The notes beneath the pieces were generated by a model. That model worked only from the letters and a program-made list of their open reading frames with translations, had not been told where the DNA came from and ran no database searches. From Lineus longissimus (lineage: Eukaryota > Nemertea > Pilidiophora > Heteronemertea > Lineidae), in NCBI RefSeq assembly GCF_910592395.1, contig NC_088323.1, forward strand, positions 5,024,001 through 5,088,000: a stretch of 64,000 nt of DNA. The letters run 5' to 3'. The first letter of the stretch is position 1. Each line of letters begins with the position of its first letter. The position numbers and the translations under genes are program-made. Positions 26,601-35,190 of this stretch are shown piece by piece.

Positions 26601-29600
26601 ATCCATCAATTTTAAGTGCCTATGTAAACCATTGATCATTTGAATAATTCACATGTGACAGTTACTCTAGTCATGTGCTTCCTGTTTGAAGCATTTTTAT
26701 TTCATTTTTCATGCGTTCGGGCCATTTTCAGCAAAGTGTGCAATTTAGAGGTAAAAAGTGTATTATCACATAAAAGCCATTTAAACAAAAATAAACACCC
26801 AGAGGTAAATTATTTTGTTGGAAAATACATTTTTCAACTTTAAAAAAATTGTTTGGTCAAGTTTAGGTGAAAATACATCAATATGGGACGGTATTTATGA
26901 TCGAAATGTCCATTTTGTTACCCGTATTTAGTTGGGTCACTTTTACTAGAGATGATTTTTCTCACTTCTCTGTGAATCTTTTCAATACAAAACTTTATAT
27001 AAGTTTTATTGTAATGTTAAGCTGCATAAAACACATTCTGCTCTCCTTTTCCCAGTTTTCTTCCAGAAATATTAGTCTGAAAACCTATGTCGCAAATTTG
27101 AGTTGGTCAATGTCTTTTTTGTTACCATCATTACAGTTTGAGGAAAATAATTAAAATAATGTTCAATAGATGTCACCAGTGTTGGTTTCTGAAAGTACCA
27201 GGATGTAAGTAATCCATTTTGGCTCCATTTTTGAAATTCAGAAAGCTGTTGGGAGGAGAAAATAGCTTGGTAAGTTTTTCAAACTGATGTGTCTCACAAA
27301 TAGAACGTCTTTTTTGTTACTGCAAAACAGAGGAGGATACCAAGAAGAATCTGAAACAGTAACCTGGATGGTGTAACTGACACAGTTTGCCATAATTAAA
27401 GGCATGTTTGTGTCTACATTTTCTACAGGGTTCCCCAAAAAACTTTTGGGTGTGTCTTTCTTGTTACCATAACTTGTCTTTCTTGTTACTCTCATGGGGT
27501 AACATAAAAGACCAACTAGTAACATCAAAGACAAATTTGGGTAAAGAGGCTAGATCGTTTAACCCACTCATTCCTTTTAGTGGAGCAGGCCTAAAAAAAG
27601 AGCAAGAGAGGGGAGCTGGGTAGGTTACCAGAGGTACCTAGGTAGGTACCTACTCCTACCTACTGCCTCGGTACAGACCCTGCCCAAATTTTTACCTCTC
27701 TCCCCACAACCCACCCATAGCTACCCAAGCCAAAAGGAACCCCACTCCAGCTCCCCCTCTACCTACCTACCCGTTTGCCCTTACTAGGCCTCCCCGAATT
27801 TCACCACCCCTAGAGTCTGCCCCGCCCCTGCCAGTGCCCGACCTTTTTTTATGACAATGGGACCCCCACCCCAGACCCACTGCTGCCACCAAACTGATGA
27901 AGATGTGACATAATAGGCCCACCATAGAAATTCTGTTCTCTTCAAAACACACAGTCCCATTTCACCCTTTTTATCTAAAATATATAAAAATAAAAAAATG
28001 ATTTTTTTCAGTTTGTGGCTGGGACCAGATTAGTGGTGTGAAGATGCCCCCTAAAAAAAAGACGAAGACCCAGATGATGAGGGCCCTTAGGGCCAAAAGA
28101 AAGCAAGAAGATCCACAGGCATATGCTGCATCTCTAGAAAAACAGAGAGCTTAGTAAGTAAACAAGAGGCAGTTTTATTTTCCAGGGGAGTGTATGATAG
28201 TTAGCAGGGGAGGGGCAAAAGCTGAAGTTTTGCCCCTGTTTTCAGTACCGATCTGAAAAATGTCTTTCTAAAGAAATTCTCTTGCTGCCTAAAGTTGATG
28301 ATTGAAGTAGGGGTTGATGTCCGTGTAGTAACTGGTGTTGATAGTGTGTCTTATTTTTCAGTAAGAATAGTTTTTCTTTTCTTCAGCTACCGCAAATGCA
28401 AGGCTGAAGGAAAGGTGAAAACAATCAGTGATCTTCAACCACGAGAACAGCGATCACTGCGACGTAAATGGAGAAAAGAAAAACGTGAACAGAGAAGGGA
28501 AGCCAAACAAGCTTGTGAACGTCGGAAGGCACTCCTCACCCCTCCTTCAACCCCAGCTGGTGCTGTCACACCAGGCCAAGTTCCTTCTCACCAAAAAATT
28601 GCAGGTCGAAAGAAACTGCGGAGAGAGTCGAAAAAGGCGTACCGCACGATCAAAGCCCAGAAGGAAGAAATAAAACGACTGAAAGCAGAAATGGCAAAGC
28701 TAAGGCGAAAAAACAAAACACTTCCCATGGATACAGAAATACAGGCAAGTGGTACATGCACTCATGCTGGTGTTCCTGCATCCCCGGCAACTAAAGCTGA
28801 GCAACTTGTCAAAACAGGGGATAAAGACGAGATAAAAAAGCAGCTGACCTTTGGATTTGTTGTCCAAAGTGGAATCAAGAATAACAGAAATGAAGGTAAC
28901 TCCAGGAGTAGGAAAAAGAAGAATGTTATTGTTGACTGTGCAAAGAAACTCTTGAAAAAGTATCGCATGATTGAAAAGGCGGAAAAGGAACTGTCAGTGT
29001 CAAGGCGACAGCTCCGAAAAAGAAGAAATGAAATCAATGAATCATTACATTTGAATGAGGGACACCTCAAACCCCCTTCTGCCATCACTAAACTGGTCAT
29101 TGATTTTTTCCATAGGGATGATGTTAGTAGGCCTGCATCTGGCAAAAGGGAAACAATTACACTAAAGAAGGAGAAAAGACAAAAGCGCTACCAGTGTGAC
29201 ACGCTGAAAAACTTGAGGTTTAAGTTTCTTGCAGAAAACCCGAATCTCTGCATTTCGTACACATCTTTCACAAGGCTACGGCCTTTTTATGTGGTACCTC
29301 CAAATTTGAAAGCAAGGAATACCACAGCTTGTAAATTGCATGCAAACTGCGAGCTGCTAGCCAACAAGCTCTGGCAGTTGAAAATTCTGAAAACTGACAA
29401 CATCCATGACATTGTCGAATCTATTGTCTGTTCTCCTTCTGAGCTCAAATGCATGTATTTGAAATGTGAAAGCTGTAAAGATGGAATGAGGAACATCTAC
29501 ACTGACCTAGTACCTCAGTCATTTCCTGATCCCATTGATTATTATCAATGGCAAAGCAAGACAGAAATACGATCCACCACCAAGGGTCAGGAAATCAGTG

Positions 29601-32600
29601 TGAATGTTCACTGTAAGGATTTGCTGCATGATACTGTTAAAAATGTATGTGATTTATTTGAAACGAAGCTCAAGGAACTCATGCCTCATCAGTTTAGGGT
29701 GCACCACCAGTACAGTCAGATCAGGAATCTCAGAAGTTCAATTACACCTGATGAGTGTGTGCTTCAGGTTGATTTCTCTGAAAATTATGAATGTAAACTG
29801 TCGAAGGAAATAATGAGCATGCACTTTGGTGCTTCAAAAAGACAAATTTCATTGCATACCTGTCATGTAGCATTTCATAATTCAGTCAAGTGTTATTGTA
29901 CACTGAGTTCTGACACACGACATGGGGCAGCCCCAATTTGGGCCCATTTGAATCCAGTCCTCAATGACATTAGGGCAAGAAGTGTTAAGAAACTTCACTT
30001 TGTATCTGACGGACCAACCAGTCAATACAGAAATAGAACAAATTTCTGTCTACTGAGTAACATTCCATTCCATCTTGGATTCGAATTTGTTTCATGGAAC
30101 TTCCTAGAGAGTGGTCATGGCAAGGGTCCGGCAGATGGTGTTGGGGCAACCATTAAAAATGCTGCAGATCGTGCGGTAGCATATGGTAGGGATGTATCAG
30201 ACCTGGAAAGCATGCTCAAAGAGTTAGATGGTAATTTGAATGTCAAGTTGTTTGTTGTCACTACAGAAGACATGTCTGGTGTTGAGTCAAGTTTAGATGG
30301 AATTGAGAATGAGATCAAATCTGTCAAAGGAACCCTTAAAATACACCAAATTCATGTCGCATCTCCTGGTTGCTTCAGACATCGCACCCTGTCGTGTTAC
30401 TGCAAGGGGTCTTGTGGTGTATGTACCTGCCATTCACCTGAACAAATTGAGTTCCCAATAATTCCAAACAGCAGCCAGCATAGCTCAACAGCAATAGAAA
30501 AGATAGAAGCCCAGCTTAGTATGGTGCAGAAGAATCTGTTTGAGAAGCGTTTGATAGAAGGGTTTGATGTTGTGGTTGATGACCTTTCCACTTTGTCTCC
30601 AGAACAACAGCAGGAATATATGCTGTGGAAGGTTTGGCGTAGTGAAAAGGGCAACAACCACTGCACTGAAGTACCTGAGAATATTGAGACAACAGTAGTG
30701 AGTGAAGAAAAAGAGCCCAGTCATGCCAGTGAGTTAAGACTAGAAGAACAGAATTTCTATGCGGTCCTTTTCACACGGGGGCAAACCCGCAATTTCTACA
30801 TTGGGAGGCTTATTGACATTTTGATTGATGAAGAAAATGTCAAAATCAAATTCCTGGAGCGTGTTGGCAGTCGCACCCAGCATACCTATGACTGGCCAAG
30901 GAGAGATGATATTTTGACAGTTGAAAAAAAGTTCATAATTGATAAGGTAGTATTTGATGGCCCCCCACCTTTCACTCTTGACAGTGAATTAGCCACTGCT
31001 CTAACAAAGATGATGCTATCGATGGGAAAAGAAGCTATGTAACTGAGCCTGAGGTGTCGTACGATCATTGCATTGATGTAGAGTAGTTTCCAAGTTTTTC
31101 TGAACATGTTTAGTCTTTTATACTGTTCATGCTTAGTATAGTTCTTGTTCCTTTTTACTATACACTGATATTGCTCTAAAACTGGTCAGACGTGTGACAG
31201 AGAGAAGAGGCAATTTTTTTTAACCTGTTGATAAAAATAGTTTTAACTGTTATTTGGTTTTGTTTGGTTCATTGAAGAACTTGTTTTATTTTTTAAAAGG
31301 GTTTTTTTCTATTGTTAATTGTTATGTGAACTTTGGAAGTTGAAAATATTTTAAAACTTGTTAAATAAAAATTTATTAAAACGTCATTGTCATAGTTTGT
31401 CCTTCTTGTTACCATAATATGTCTTTTTTGTTACTCGACAGACATAACGCATTTCCCCTTTAACAATTCAATATCTGTTCCTGAAACAAAGTGCAGTTTA
31501 TCAGAAGCAATGTTTCTGAAATAGATAGAAAAGTTATTATTTCAGTTTTAACTATTTTAAGCATTTCGACCAAAAAATCATGGTAACAACAAAGACATGT
31601 CTTTCCTGTTACTTCGGTAACAAAAAAGACAACACATGAAATTTAAAAATGCATTTTCTTGTAATTAAGAATTGTTCTTGCTTTGCAACTTATTTAGTGT
31701 TCTTAGAAATTCACTAAATAAGCAAAATCAGGCCAAATTATCAGGAAAAAATAGGTTTGATTTCTGAAAAGTGTCTTTTATGTTACCGGTACACTTTGCT
31801 GAAAATCGCCCGTTCGCATATCGCCATATGATATGTATGGGAACCCATGATAAGCCAAACTGTCAACAATGTAGAGAATCTGAAAGGAAGAAGACTGCAG
31901 CATATTCTCACACTCACTGGAACAGGGGAACACCCTCCACAGGACTGCACGGGCATGAGAGATACCATGGTGAGTTTCCTTGGGCCGAACATAGTGGAAC
32001 TAGTCACAAAATAGTGGAACTTTGAACGAAATATATTGAAAGTTGAGCGACAAGAGAGAACCAACTCCTATAAACTTATCTGTGCAACTAAACCTTCACT
32101 GAAATGTAGGCACAGAGTTGGGTGTAACTTCTGAGTTTTCCCAATGCATGCAATGGTTGTGATGTCATTAAACTCAGTTTACTAGTTTATTACGCCATAA
32201 TCTGCCAAGGTTCAACTTCTGAGTAAATTTTAAAACTGAAAATCCCATTTATTCATGAAATGAACGACAGTCAGAATGTCATGACAATAACAGAACAATC
32301 CCTTTCCTAAATTTTAAAACTTTGAATGAATAATCTTGTTTAAAAATTGAACAACTAAATCTCTTTAGTCTGTGGTTCATGTAAGGACATGCAGAGCCAT
32401 GTTTAAGGTTTGGCTATACCGTAAAAAAGGTCACCATTTTGGGTAGAACCTGAAATCCTAAAGCAATTAAATCTTCTTTAAACTTTAAAAAGCATGGCTG
32501 CAAGGGGGCTACTGCTTCCCAGACATGTATGAAAAATATGTTTTTCATGCAGATATGGGAAGAAAACTAAGGGGCGTTATCACTATGACACTATTATTAA

Positions 32601-34126
32601 AGACACCTTAGGACCTGAATAACTGTCTTTGTCGGATTAAACTGATGCTGAGGTGAAATTTAAGTGAGAGAGGGCTTATATATTTGGGAGAACAATGGAG
32701 AATGGATTGTAGATGCAGACTGTGGTACTACTACTAGCTTGAACTGGTTGGTATGGTAACAGGGGATTCAGGATAGGACTAGGACTAGACTAGGACTGGA
32801 ATATTTATGGGAAATGAGACTGACACTACAATGTATATTTAGATCAAGTTAGAGCTAGGGTGAGAATACTGTATGCAAATTTTAGAGCGTTTGTAACATG
32901 CAATTTATGGGTGCAGCTAATATTTACAGCGAACCAACCGTGCAGACTATTAAATTCCACCCTAAAGAAACAGGCAAGGGGAGGTCAACACAGTACTTTT
33001 TTCCGCATCAAGACATCCTATTCCTAGGCAAGAAGCAATGTTGCAAAAACACATATGACGAATCACTTTTGCCACGAGTGCAGCCAACACTGGGTGCCTC
33101 TGCCTCAGGCTATTTCAGCATCACTCACAGCCGTTTTTTGCTGGATGATGGAGAATTTCTTTGCCAATACCTTATCGGCATCCATTGAGACGGCATGACC
33201 ACATGCAGTTTCAAAATGAGGAATCAAGCATGCAAACCAGATTCCCACTACTGGTCAAACTTAAAAGGTCTGGATTCGGGCCTGTACTCTAGGGTGGAGT
33301 TACTATTTGATTTCAATCACCGACTGACCTGACAATTGTAAGAATGCTGCTGCTGCAGCCCTAATGAAGGCATGGGCTGCATTTGTCTTTGGTGAGACTG
33401 AGGGAGGAAGAAGGAGTCAGCCTGCAATTATAACAGGGTGTATAGAATGGGGAGAATTCTGAAGCTGCATGCATGAGTGTAGGCCTAGCTCAATGATGGC
33501 AATGCCCAGATCATGAGATTGACTGAGACTCAAGTATGTTATGCCATGAGATATTTTAATTTGGTAAAAAAAATACAAACCAGAACAGGATCAGCGTCTC
33601 CATCTCTGCCGATGTTCAAATGGGGGGACGGACATGGGATGGGAAAGTGAATGGAAGGCAATGGAATGGGCATGATTGATGCAATGATGGGGACTATCAA
33701 TTATCATCTATCTAGTAATCTTCATATACTCATATAGTCCATCATGAATGATAGAATAATTTAAAGAATATTCAATTCAATTGTACCCGGTAAAGTATTA
33801 TGTAATTGTGTCATGCTGGAGAAGGGCCTGGCAGTATACCTGAGAAATTCTTGGCCCATAGACTGTCCATGACAATTCATAGGGTGGATATTGCCATGTC
33901 ATGCATAATACTAGCCATTGCAATGCTTTGCTGTGCTCTGCACTTTCTGTGCAATTCAGTGCATGCATTTCTGTAGCGTCAGCGGCAGTGTCCAGAATCT
34001 GAAGATTCGCTGCAACTTTCTTCACCAGAAACAAACTTTATCAAGCAGATAACAAACATGTGACAGGGTTAATTCAGTGTCAAATAAGCGGGAAGTTACG
34101 ATAAAATATAAAATCGGACTTACCAT
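11238..34126 (-). CDS. boll: boule-like (DAZ family) RNA-binding protein, whole gene span
   Basis: Spliced model of 12 coding exons, 1254 nt, 417 codons: 34124-34126, 33329-33421, 25622-25741, 24896-24987, 24631-24688, 24215-24274, 23002-23020, 22371-22495, 17570-17650, 16413-16460, 15235-15390, 11238-11636. Every junction is GT-AG and phase is kept throughout. Residues 62-142 form one RRM: RNP2 is IFVGGI (64-69), RNP1 is KGYGFITF (102-109), and it closes with KDRKLNIGPAIRKQ, the signature of boule/DAZ. Residues 191-217 (YPVMAVPQHVAYAMTQPQYS) sit where the single DAZ motif is expected. The tail is rich in Q, P and M. Boule proteins bind 3' UTRs and promote translation of meiotic mRNAs in germ cells. 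Human BOLL is about 283 residues, so this one is longer, mostly at the C-terminus. The gene hosts a DNA transposon in intron 2. Family assignment is certain; exact UTRs and isoforms are not. Confidence 0.93.
11637..12585. other. boule intron sequence, nothing else seen
   Basis: First part of the intron between exons 11 and 12. It includes a C-run at about 12261-12285. No coding exon recognised. Confidence 0.6.
12588..13175. repeat. 34-bp minisatellite with a stem-loop in each unit
   Basis: Seventeen units of about 34 bp built on ACTGCCTATATCGGCAGT plus ATCTAAATCACCCAGG. ACTGCC and GGCAGT are exact complements, so each unit can form a six-pair hairpin with loop TATATC or TATATT. In the middle of the array, units with CCAAGG and CCCAGG spacers alternate, giving a dimeric higher-order repeat of about 67 bp. 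In four units the 3' arm is GGCAAT, which weakens the stem. Intronic in boule. Confidence 0.95.
13176..15234. other. boule intron sequence, nothing else seen
   Basis: Rest of the intron between exons 11 and 12. Contains an (ATC)n run at about 14273-14292 and CACCTCATGACC-like short repeats at 14950-15050. No exon recognised. Confidence 0.6.
15235..15390 (-). CDS. boll: boule exon 11: P/M/Q-rich segment
   Basis: 156 nt, phase 0 to 0, 52 residues rich in Pro, Met, Ala and Gln, including YLSYPTMQPAAAPEMMYAQP. Acceptor ATTGCAG, donor GTATGG. Confidence 0.88.
16413..16460 (-). CDS. boll: boule exon 10: QWRWQ segment
   Basis: 48 nt, phase 0 to 0. It encodes TWASAAQAAASQWRWQ, corresponding to the GQWQW stretch of mammalian BOLL. 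Acceptor ACACCTCAG, donor GTGAGT. Confidence 0.85.
17570..17650 (-). CDS. boll: boule exon 9: DAZ-motif candidate
   Basis: 81 nt, phase 0 to 0. It encodes PTYPVMAVPQHVAYAMTQPQ followed by YSAYQPH. The run of Y, Q and P matches the position and composition of the single DAZ repeat of boule proteins (compare SPVMVAQPIYQQPAYHYQ in mammals). Confidence 0.88.
20846..21045. repeat. 104-bp tandem duplication
   Basis: GTCGCTCTCT followed by (A/G)TCATATGAG and ACACTGGGACCCGCTGAACT recurs at an offset of 104 bp (20877 and 20981), each ending in GACGTGTGACGA. A few substitutions separate the copies. Confidence 0.85.
21550..22330 (+). mobile_element. Retroposon-like sequence ending in (GAA)n
   Basis: Contains two pol III B-box-like motifs (GGGCTCGATTCCTGG near 21602 and GGGGTTCAAATTCC near 21888) and ends in a GAAGAAGAAGAAGAAG tract at about 22300-22328, as many SINEs and LINE tails do. 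No reverse transcriptase was recognised. Boundaries are uncertain and it may be two elements. Confidence 0.4.
22371..22495 (-). CDS. boll: boule exon 8: IPYTYQNGMAVF segment
   Basis: 125 nt, phase 1 to 0. It encodes 41 residues with TNGSIPYTYQNGMAVF, closely like the TGYPYTYHNGVAYF segment that follows the RRM in vertebrate BOLL. Donor GTAGGC. Confidence 0.92.
23002..23020 (-). CDS. boll: boule exon 7: 19-nt microexon
   Basis: Only 19 nt: CAAGCATTTCCTCGGCCGG between a strong acceptor (CTGTTTTCAG) and a consensus donor (GTGAGT). It is needed because exon 6 ends in phase 0 while exon 8 must be read in phase 1; 19 nt supplies the missing base. It adds QAFPRP and the first base of a Glu codon. 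Confidence 0.8.
23095..23250 (+). mobile_element. tRNA-derived SINE-like element
   Basis: GTGGCTCAGCGTCGCGACTGG (A-box-like) is followed about 25 bp later by GGTTCGATACCC (B-box, 23145-23156), the spacing of a tRNA-type pol III promoter. The flanking bases do not fold into a complete tRNA, so this is a SINE head and not a tRNA gene. Lies in boule intron 6. Confidence 0.6.
24215..24274 (-). CDS. boll: boule exon 6: RRM end
   Basis: 60 nt, phase 0 to 0. It encodes SDNLVFKDRKLNIGPAIRKQ, the near-invariant end of the boule/DAZ RRM. Acceptor TTTTCAG, donor GTGAGA. Confidence 0.95.
24631..24688 (-). CDS. boll: boule exon 5: RNP1
   Basis: 58 nt, phase 2 to 0. It completes Gly and encodes YGFITFDTQEDAEKIIKKE, containing RNP1. 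The donor is GTTTGT, a weak match to consensus but supported by phase and by the next exon. Confidence 0.93.
24783..24848. repeat. Dispersed inverted-repeat element, fragment
   Basis: GACCTCTGTAATCAGGGCAC and GTGTCCTAAGAGAGGG match the family described at 9310-9510. Lies between boule exons 4 and 5. Confidence 0.6.
24896..24987 (-). CDS. boll: boule exon 4: RRM helix 1 and strands 2-3
   Basis: 92 nt, phase 0 to 2. It encodes TSESELKLFFQSYGSVKDSK and then IIADRAGVSKG, matching the boule RRM. Acceptor TTCTTCAG, donor GTAAGT. Confidence 0.95.
25622..25741 (-). CDS. boll: boule exon 3: RRM start (RNP2)
   Basis: 120 nt, phase 0 to 0. It encodes a Ser/Thr/Pro linker and then IPNRIFVGGIAAN, the first beta strand (RNP2) of the RRM. 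Acceptor TTTTCAG, donor GTGAGT. Confidence 0.93.
25742..26710. other. boule intron 2, 3' part
   Basis: No exon or element recognised between exon 3 and the transposon end. Confidence 0.6.
26711..26739 (+). repeat. Left terminal inverted repeat
   Basis: Begins ATGCGTTCGGGCC and ends ATTTTCAGCAAAGTGT. The reverse complement of 31791-31819 is the same except for AA in place of TT at positions 6-7 and G in place of C at position 13. The inner 16 bp are identical. Confidence 0.9.
26908..27532. repeat. Left subterminal motif array
   Basis: Seven copies of a 15-bp motif (GTCTTTCTTGTTACC and close variants): direct at 26908-26922, 27112-27126, 27307-27321, 27454-27468 and 27476-27490; inverted at 27498-27512 and 27518-27532. 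Likely transposase-binding sites, as with subterminal repeats of hAT and En/Spm elements; the function is inferred. Confidence 0.85.
27981..27990 (+). promoter_or_regulatory. TATA-box candidate for the transposase gene
   Basis: TATATAAAAA, 54 bp before the proposed ATG at 28044. A TTTTTTTCAG at about 28002-28011 could instead be an acceptor of an upstream untranslated exon. Confidence 0.35.
28044..31042 (+). CDS. DDE-like transposase, two exons, 921 codons
   Basis: Exon 1 is 28044-28153 (ATG; 36 codons plus 2 nt). The intron is 28154-28386, GTAAGT to TTCTTCAG. Exon 2 is 28387-31042. The joint gives Ala-Tyr-Tyr-Arg. The N-terminus is very basic (MPPKKKTKTQMMRALRAKRK). A coiled coil lies at about 118-148 and a Cys cluster at about 384-403 (LKCMYLKCESCKDG). 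The presumed catalytic core has QVDFSENY (Asp about 499), HFVSDGPTSQYRNR (Asp about 578) and SGHGKGPADGVG (Glu about 611 or Asp about 620). A second Cys cluster is at about 698-720 (SCYCKGSCGVCTCH). A block at about 826-890 looks like a small beta-barrel. I remember similar uncharacterised proteins in many invertebrates; the DDE reading is inference. No stop or frameshift interrupts it. Confidence 0.85.
31364..31369 (+). terminator. Poly(A) signal of the transposase gene
   Basis: AATAAA, 322 bp after the stop codon and before the right subterminal array. Confidence 0.6.
31399..31787. repeat. Right subterminal motif array
   Basis: Six copies of the same 15-bp motif: direct at 31399-31413, 31421-31435, 31599-31613 and 31773-31787; inverted at 31582-31596 and 31616-31630. 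Confidence 0.85.
31791..31819 (-). repeat. Right terminal inverted repeat
   Basis: Partner of 26711-26739. Reads ACACTTTGCTGAAAAT on the plus strand, followed by CGCCCGTTCGCAT. A copy of the 15-bp subterminal motif ends three bases inside it (31773-31787). Confidence 0.9.
31820..33328. other. boule intron 2, 5' part
   Basis: No exon or complete element seen. A weak fragment of the dispersed inverted-repeat family may lie at 32588-32630 (TATTAAAGACACCTTAGGAC). Confidence 0.5.
33329..33421 (-). CDS. boll: boule exon 2: Q-rich N-terminus
   Basis: 93 nt, phase 0 to 0, flanked by TTGCAG and GTCAGT. It encodes 31 residues with no stop, ending in GLQQQHSYNCQ. The Q-rich, low-complexity N-terminus ahead of the RRM suits boule. 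An in-frame ATG inside the exon could be an alternative start. Confidence 0.75.
33422..34123. other. boule intron 1
   Basis: Separates the ATG exon from exon 2. Contains a purine-rich, ATGGG/ATGGAA-rich stretch at 33600-33700. No other feature seen. Confidence 0.6.
34124..34126 (-). CDS. boll: boule exon 1: start codon only
   Basis: On the minus strand the sequence reads ATTATCACCATG followed directly by donor GTAAGT, so the coding part is the ATG alone. Exon 2 opens in phase 0 with Ala-Asp-Ser. The 5' UTR extends upstream from 34127; its start was not located. Confidence 0.7.
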
Positions 34127-35059
34127 GGTGTGATAATCAATAAATAAGGAGAAAGTAAATATATTATCAGGCCGATCAAGATGAGTTCGGAAGCGCTGCG
34201 GACGATGCCGGGAAATTACAGGTGCGTGAAGCTAAGCAACCTCGAACCCTAACAGAATTCTGTACGCAATGACCCCGGCCGCGAGTACAAGAGAGGGATC
34301 GAGGAGACCAGGTTGAAGGAAGAACCTTAACTGTGGCACGCGACCGATGAAGGGGGGCCGTCTCAAAGATATTTAGCCGGATAATTAGAGAAACTCTGGA
34401 CGAACTTTGGTTTACAACTCCCTGATTTCTCGAATATGAGAAAAAATGATACTGATATCCATCAGAGATTCAGGATGATTATGATCCGTGCTTTCACCAA
34501 TTTACGCAAGCTCCCGCTCTTCTTGGAGTAACCAGACTAAAGTCTGGTTAGCCTACTATAATAATTCTACAGTTGAACCACACTAGGCCTAACCAAATAA
34601 TTCTAACCGTTGAACCACAGAGGTTTTCATGTTTGGGTGGAGATTTTCTTCGCCTGTAATAGCCAGGATGGCGATATGAACCATCCTGAGCCCGCTCCTG
34701 GCTCCCCTGCCGTTGGCCACCCATACTACTTAGTACACACATGAAACGTCCCCACCTAATGCCGCGAGAATTTGCATTCCATAAGGGTCCTGAGTATGAA
34801 AGTAAGTTGGAATAAAGATAAGCTGTGATCATAACGGTCAGCACCATGTTTGGAATTCATGGAATAACTTGTCCCCCGTTTCCCCCCTAAAAAGGGGCAA
34901 GATTTCCACCTCAAGACGGGGTAATTTTTAATTCTAAGTAATCGCGTAGTGGGCGTACAGGGTGGCCCTTGCCTGCAACATAGGCCTACCTACAGAAAGG
35001 ACAATAACAATAGCCCATCTCCAAGATCCAAGGGATAGTCCTTCAGATATCATATTGAG
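34127..35059. other. boule 5' UTR and upstream region
   Basis: Should hold the boule 5' UTR and promoter. I see no clear TATA box and cannot place the transcription start. No coding exon recognised. Confidence 0.45.
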
Positions 35060-35190
35060 TAGAATATACAATGAGACTTGTCTCATGTGAATGGTCTTCC
35101 TCCAGTATGAATATGTTTCTCTGCAATGAGACTTGTCTTTCGATACTGCCTCATGTGTTTGGTCTTCCTCCAGTATATTTTGATACTGTA
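35060..35190 (-). pseudogene. C2H2 zinc-finger remnant
   Basis: On the minus strand two near-repeats encode TGGRPNT and HIHTGGRPFT, degenerate versions of the HTGEKPF linker between C2H2 fingers. In both, TGA follows where the first zinc Cys (TGT/TGC) is expected. The finger bodies are not intact. Looks like a decayed fragment of a zinc-finger gene, not a working exon. Confidence 0.5.

Larger units (their letters stand above)
26711..31819 (+). mobile_element. Autonomous-looking DNA transposon with 29-bp TIRs
   Basis: 5.1 kb element bounded by inverted repeats that agree at 26 of 29 positions. Inside each end lies an array of a 15-bp motif, GTCTTTNNTGTTACY in both orientations: seven copies on the left at 26908-27532 and six on the right at 31399-31787. 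The only long gene is a two-exon transposase-like gene at 28044-31042 with a poly(A) signal at 31364-31369. It lies in boule intron 2, antisense to boule. The open gene and well-matched ends suggest recent activity. Target duplication is unclear: a 2-bp TT fits if the true ends are at 26718 and 31812. Superfamily unknown to me. Confidence 0.88.

Noticed and set aside
28295-28386. Upstream 31 codons of the long transposase frame as part of the protein
   Set aside because: The frame starts with TTG and this stretch is the 3' part of a clean intron. Splicing to the exon at 28044 gives a better N-terminus with an ATG.
34140-34340. 5S rRNA-like sequence near the boule 5' end
   Set aside because: Only loose resemblance; the internal control boxes are absent.
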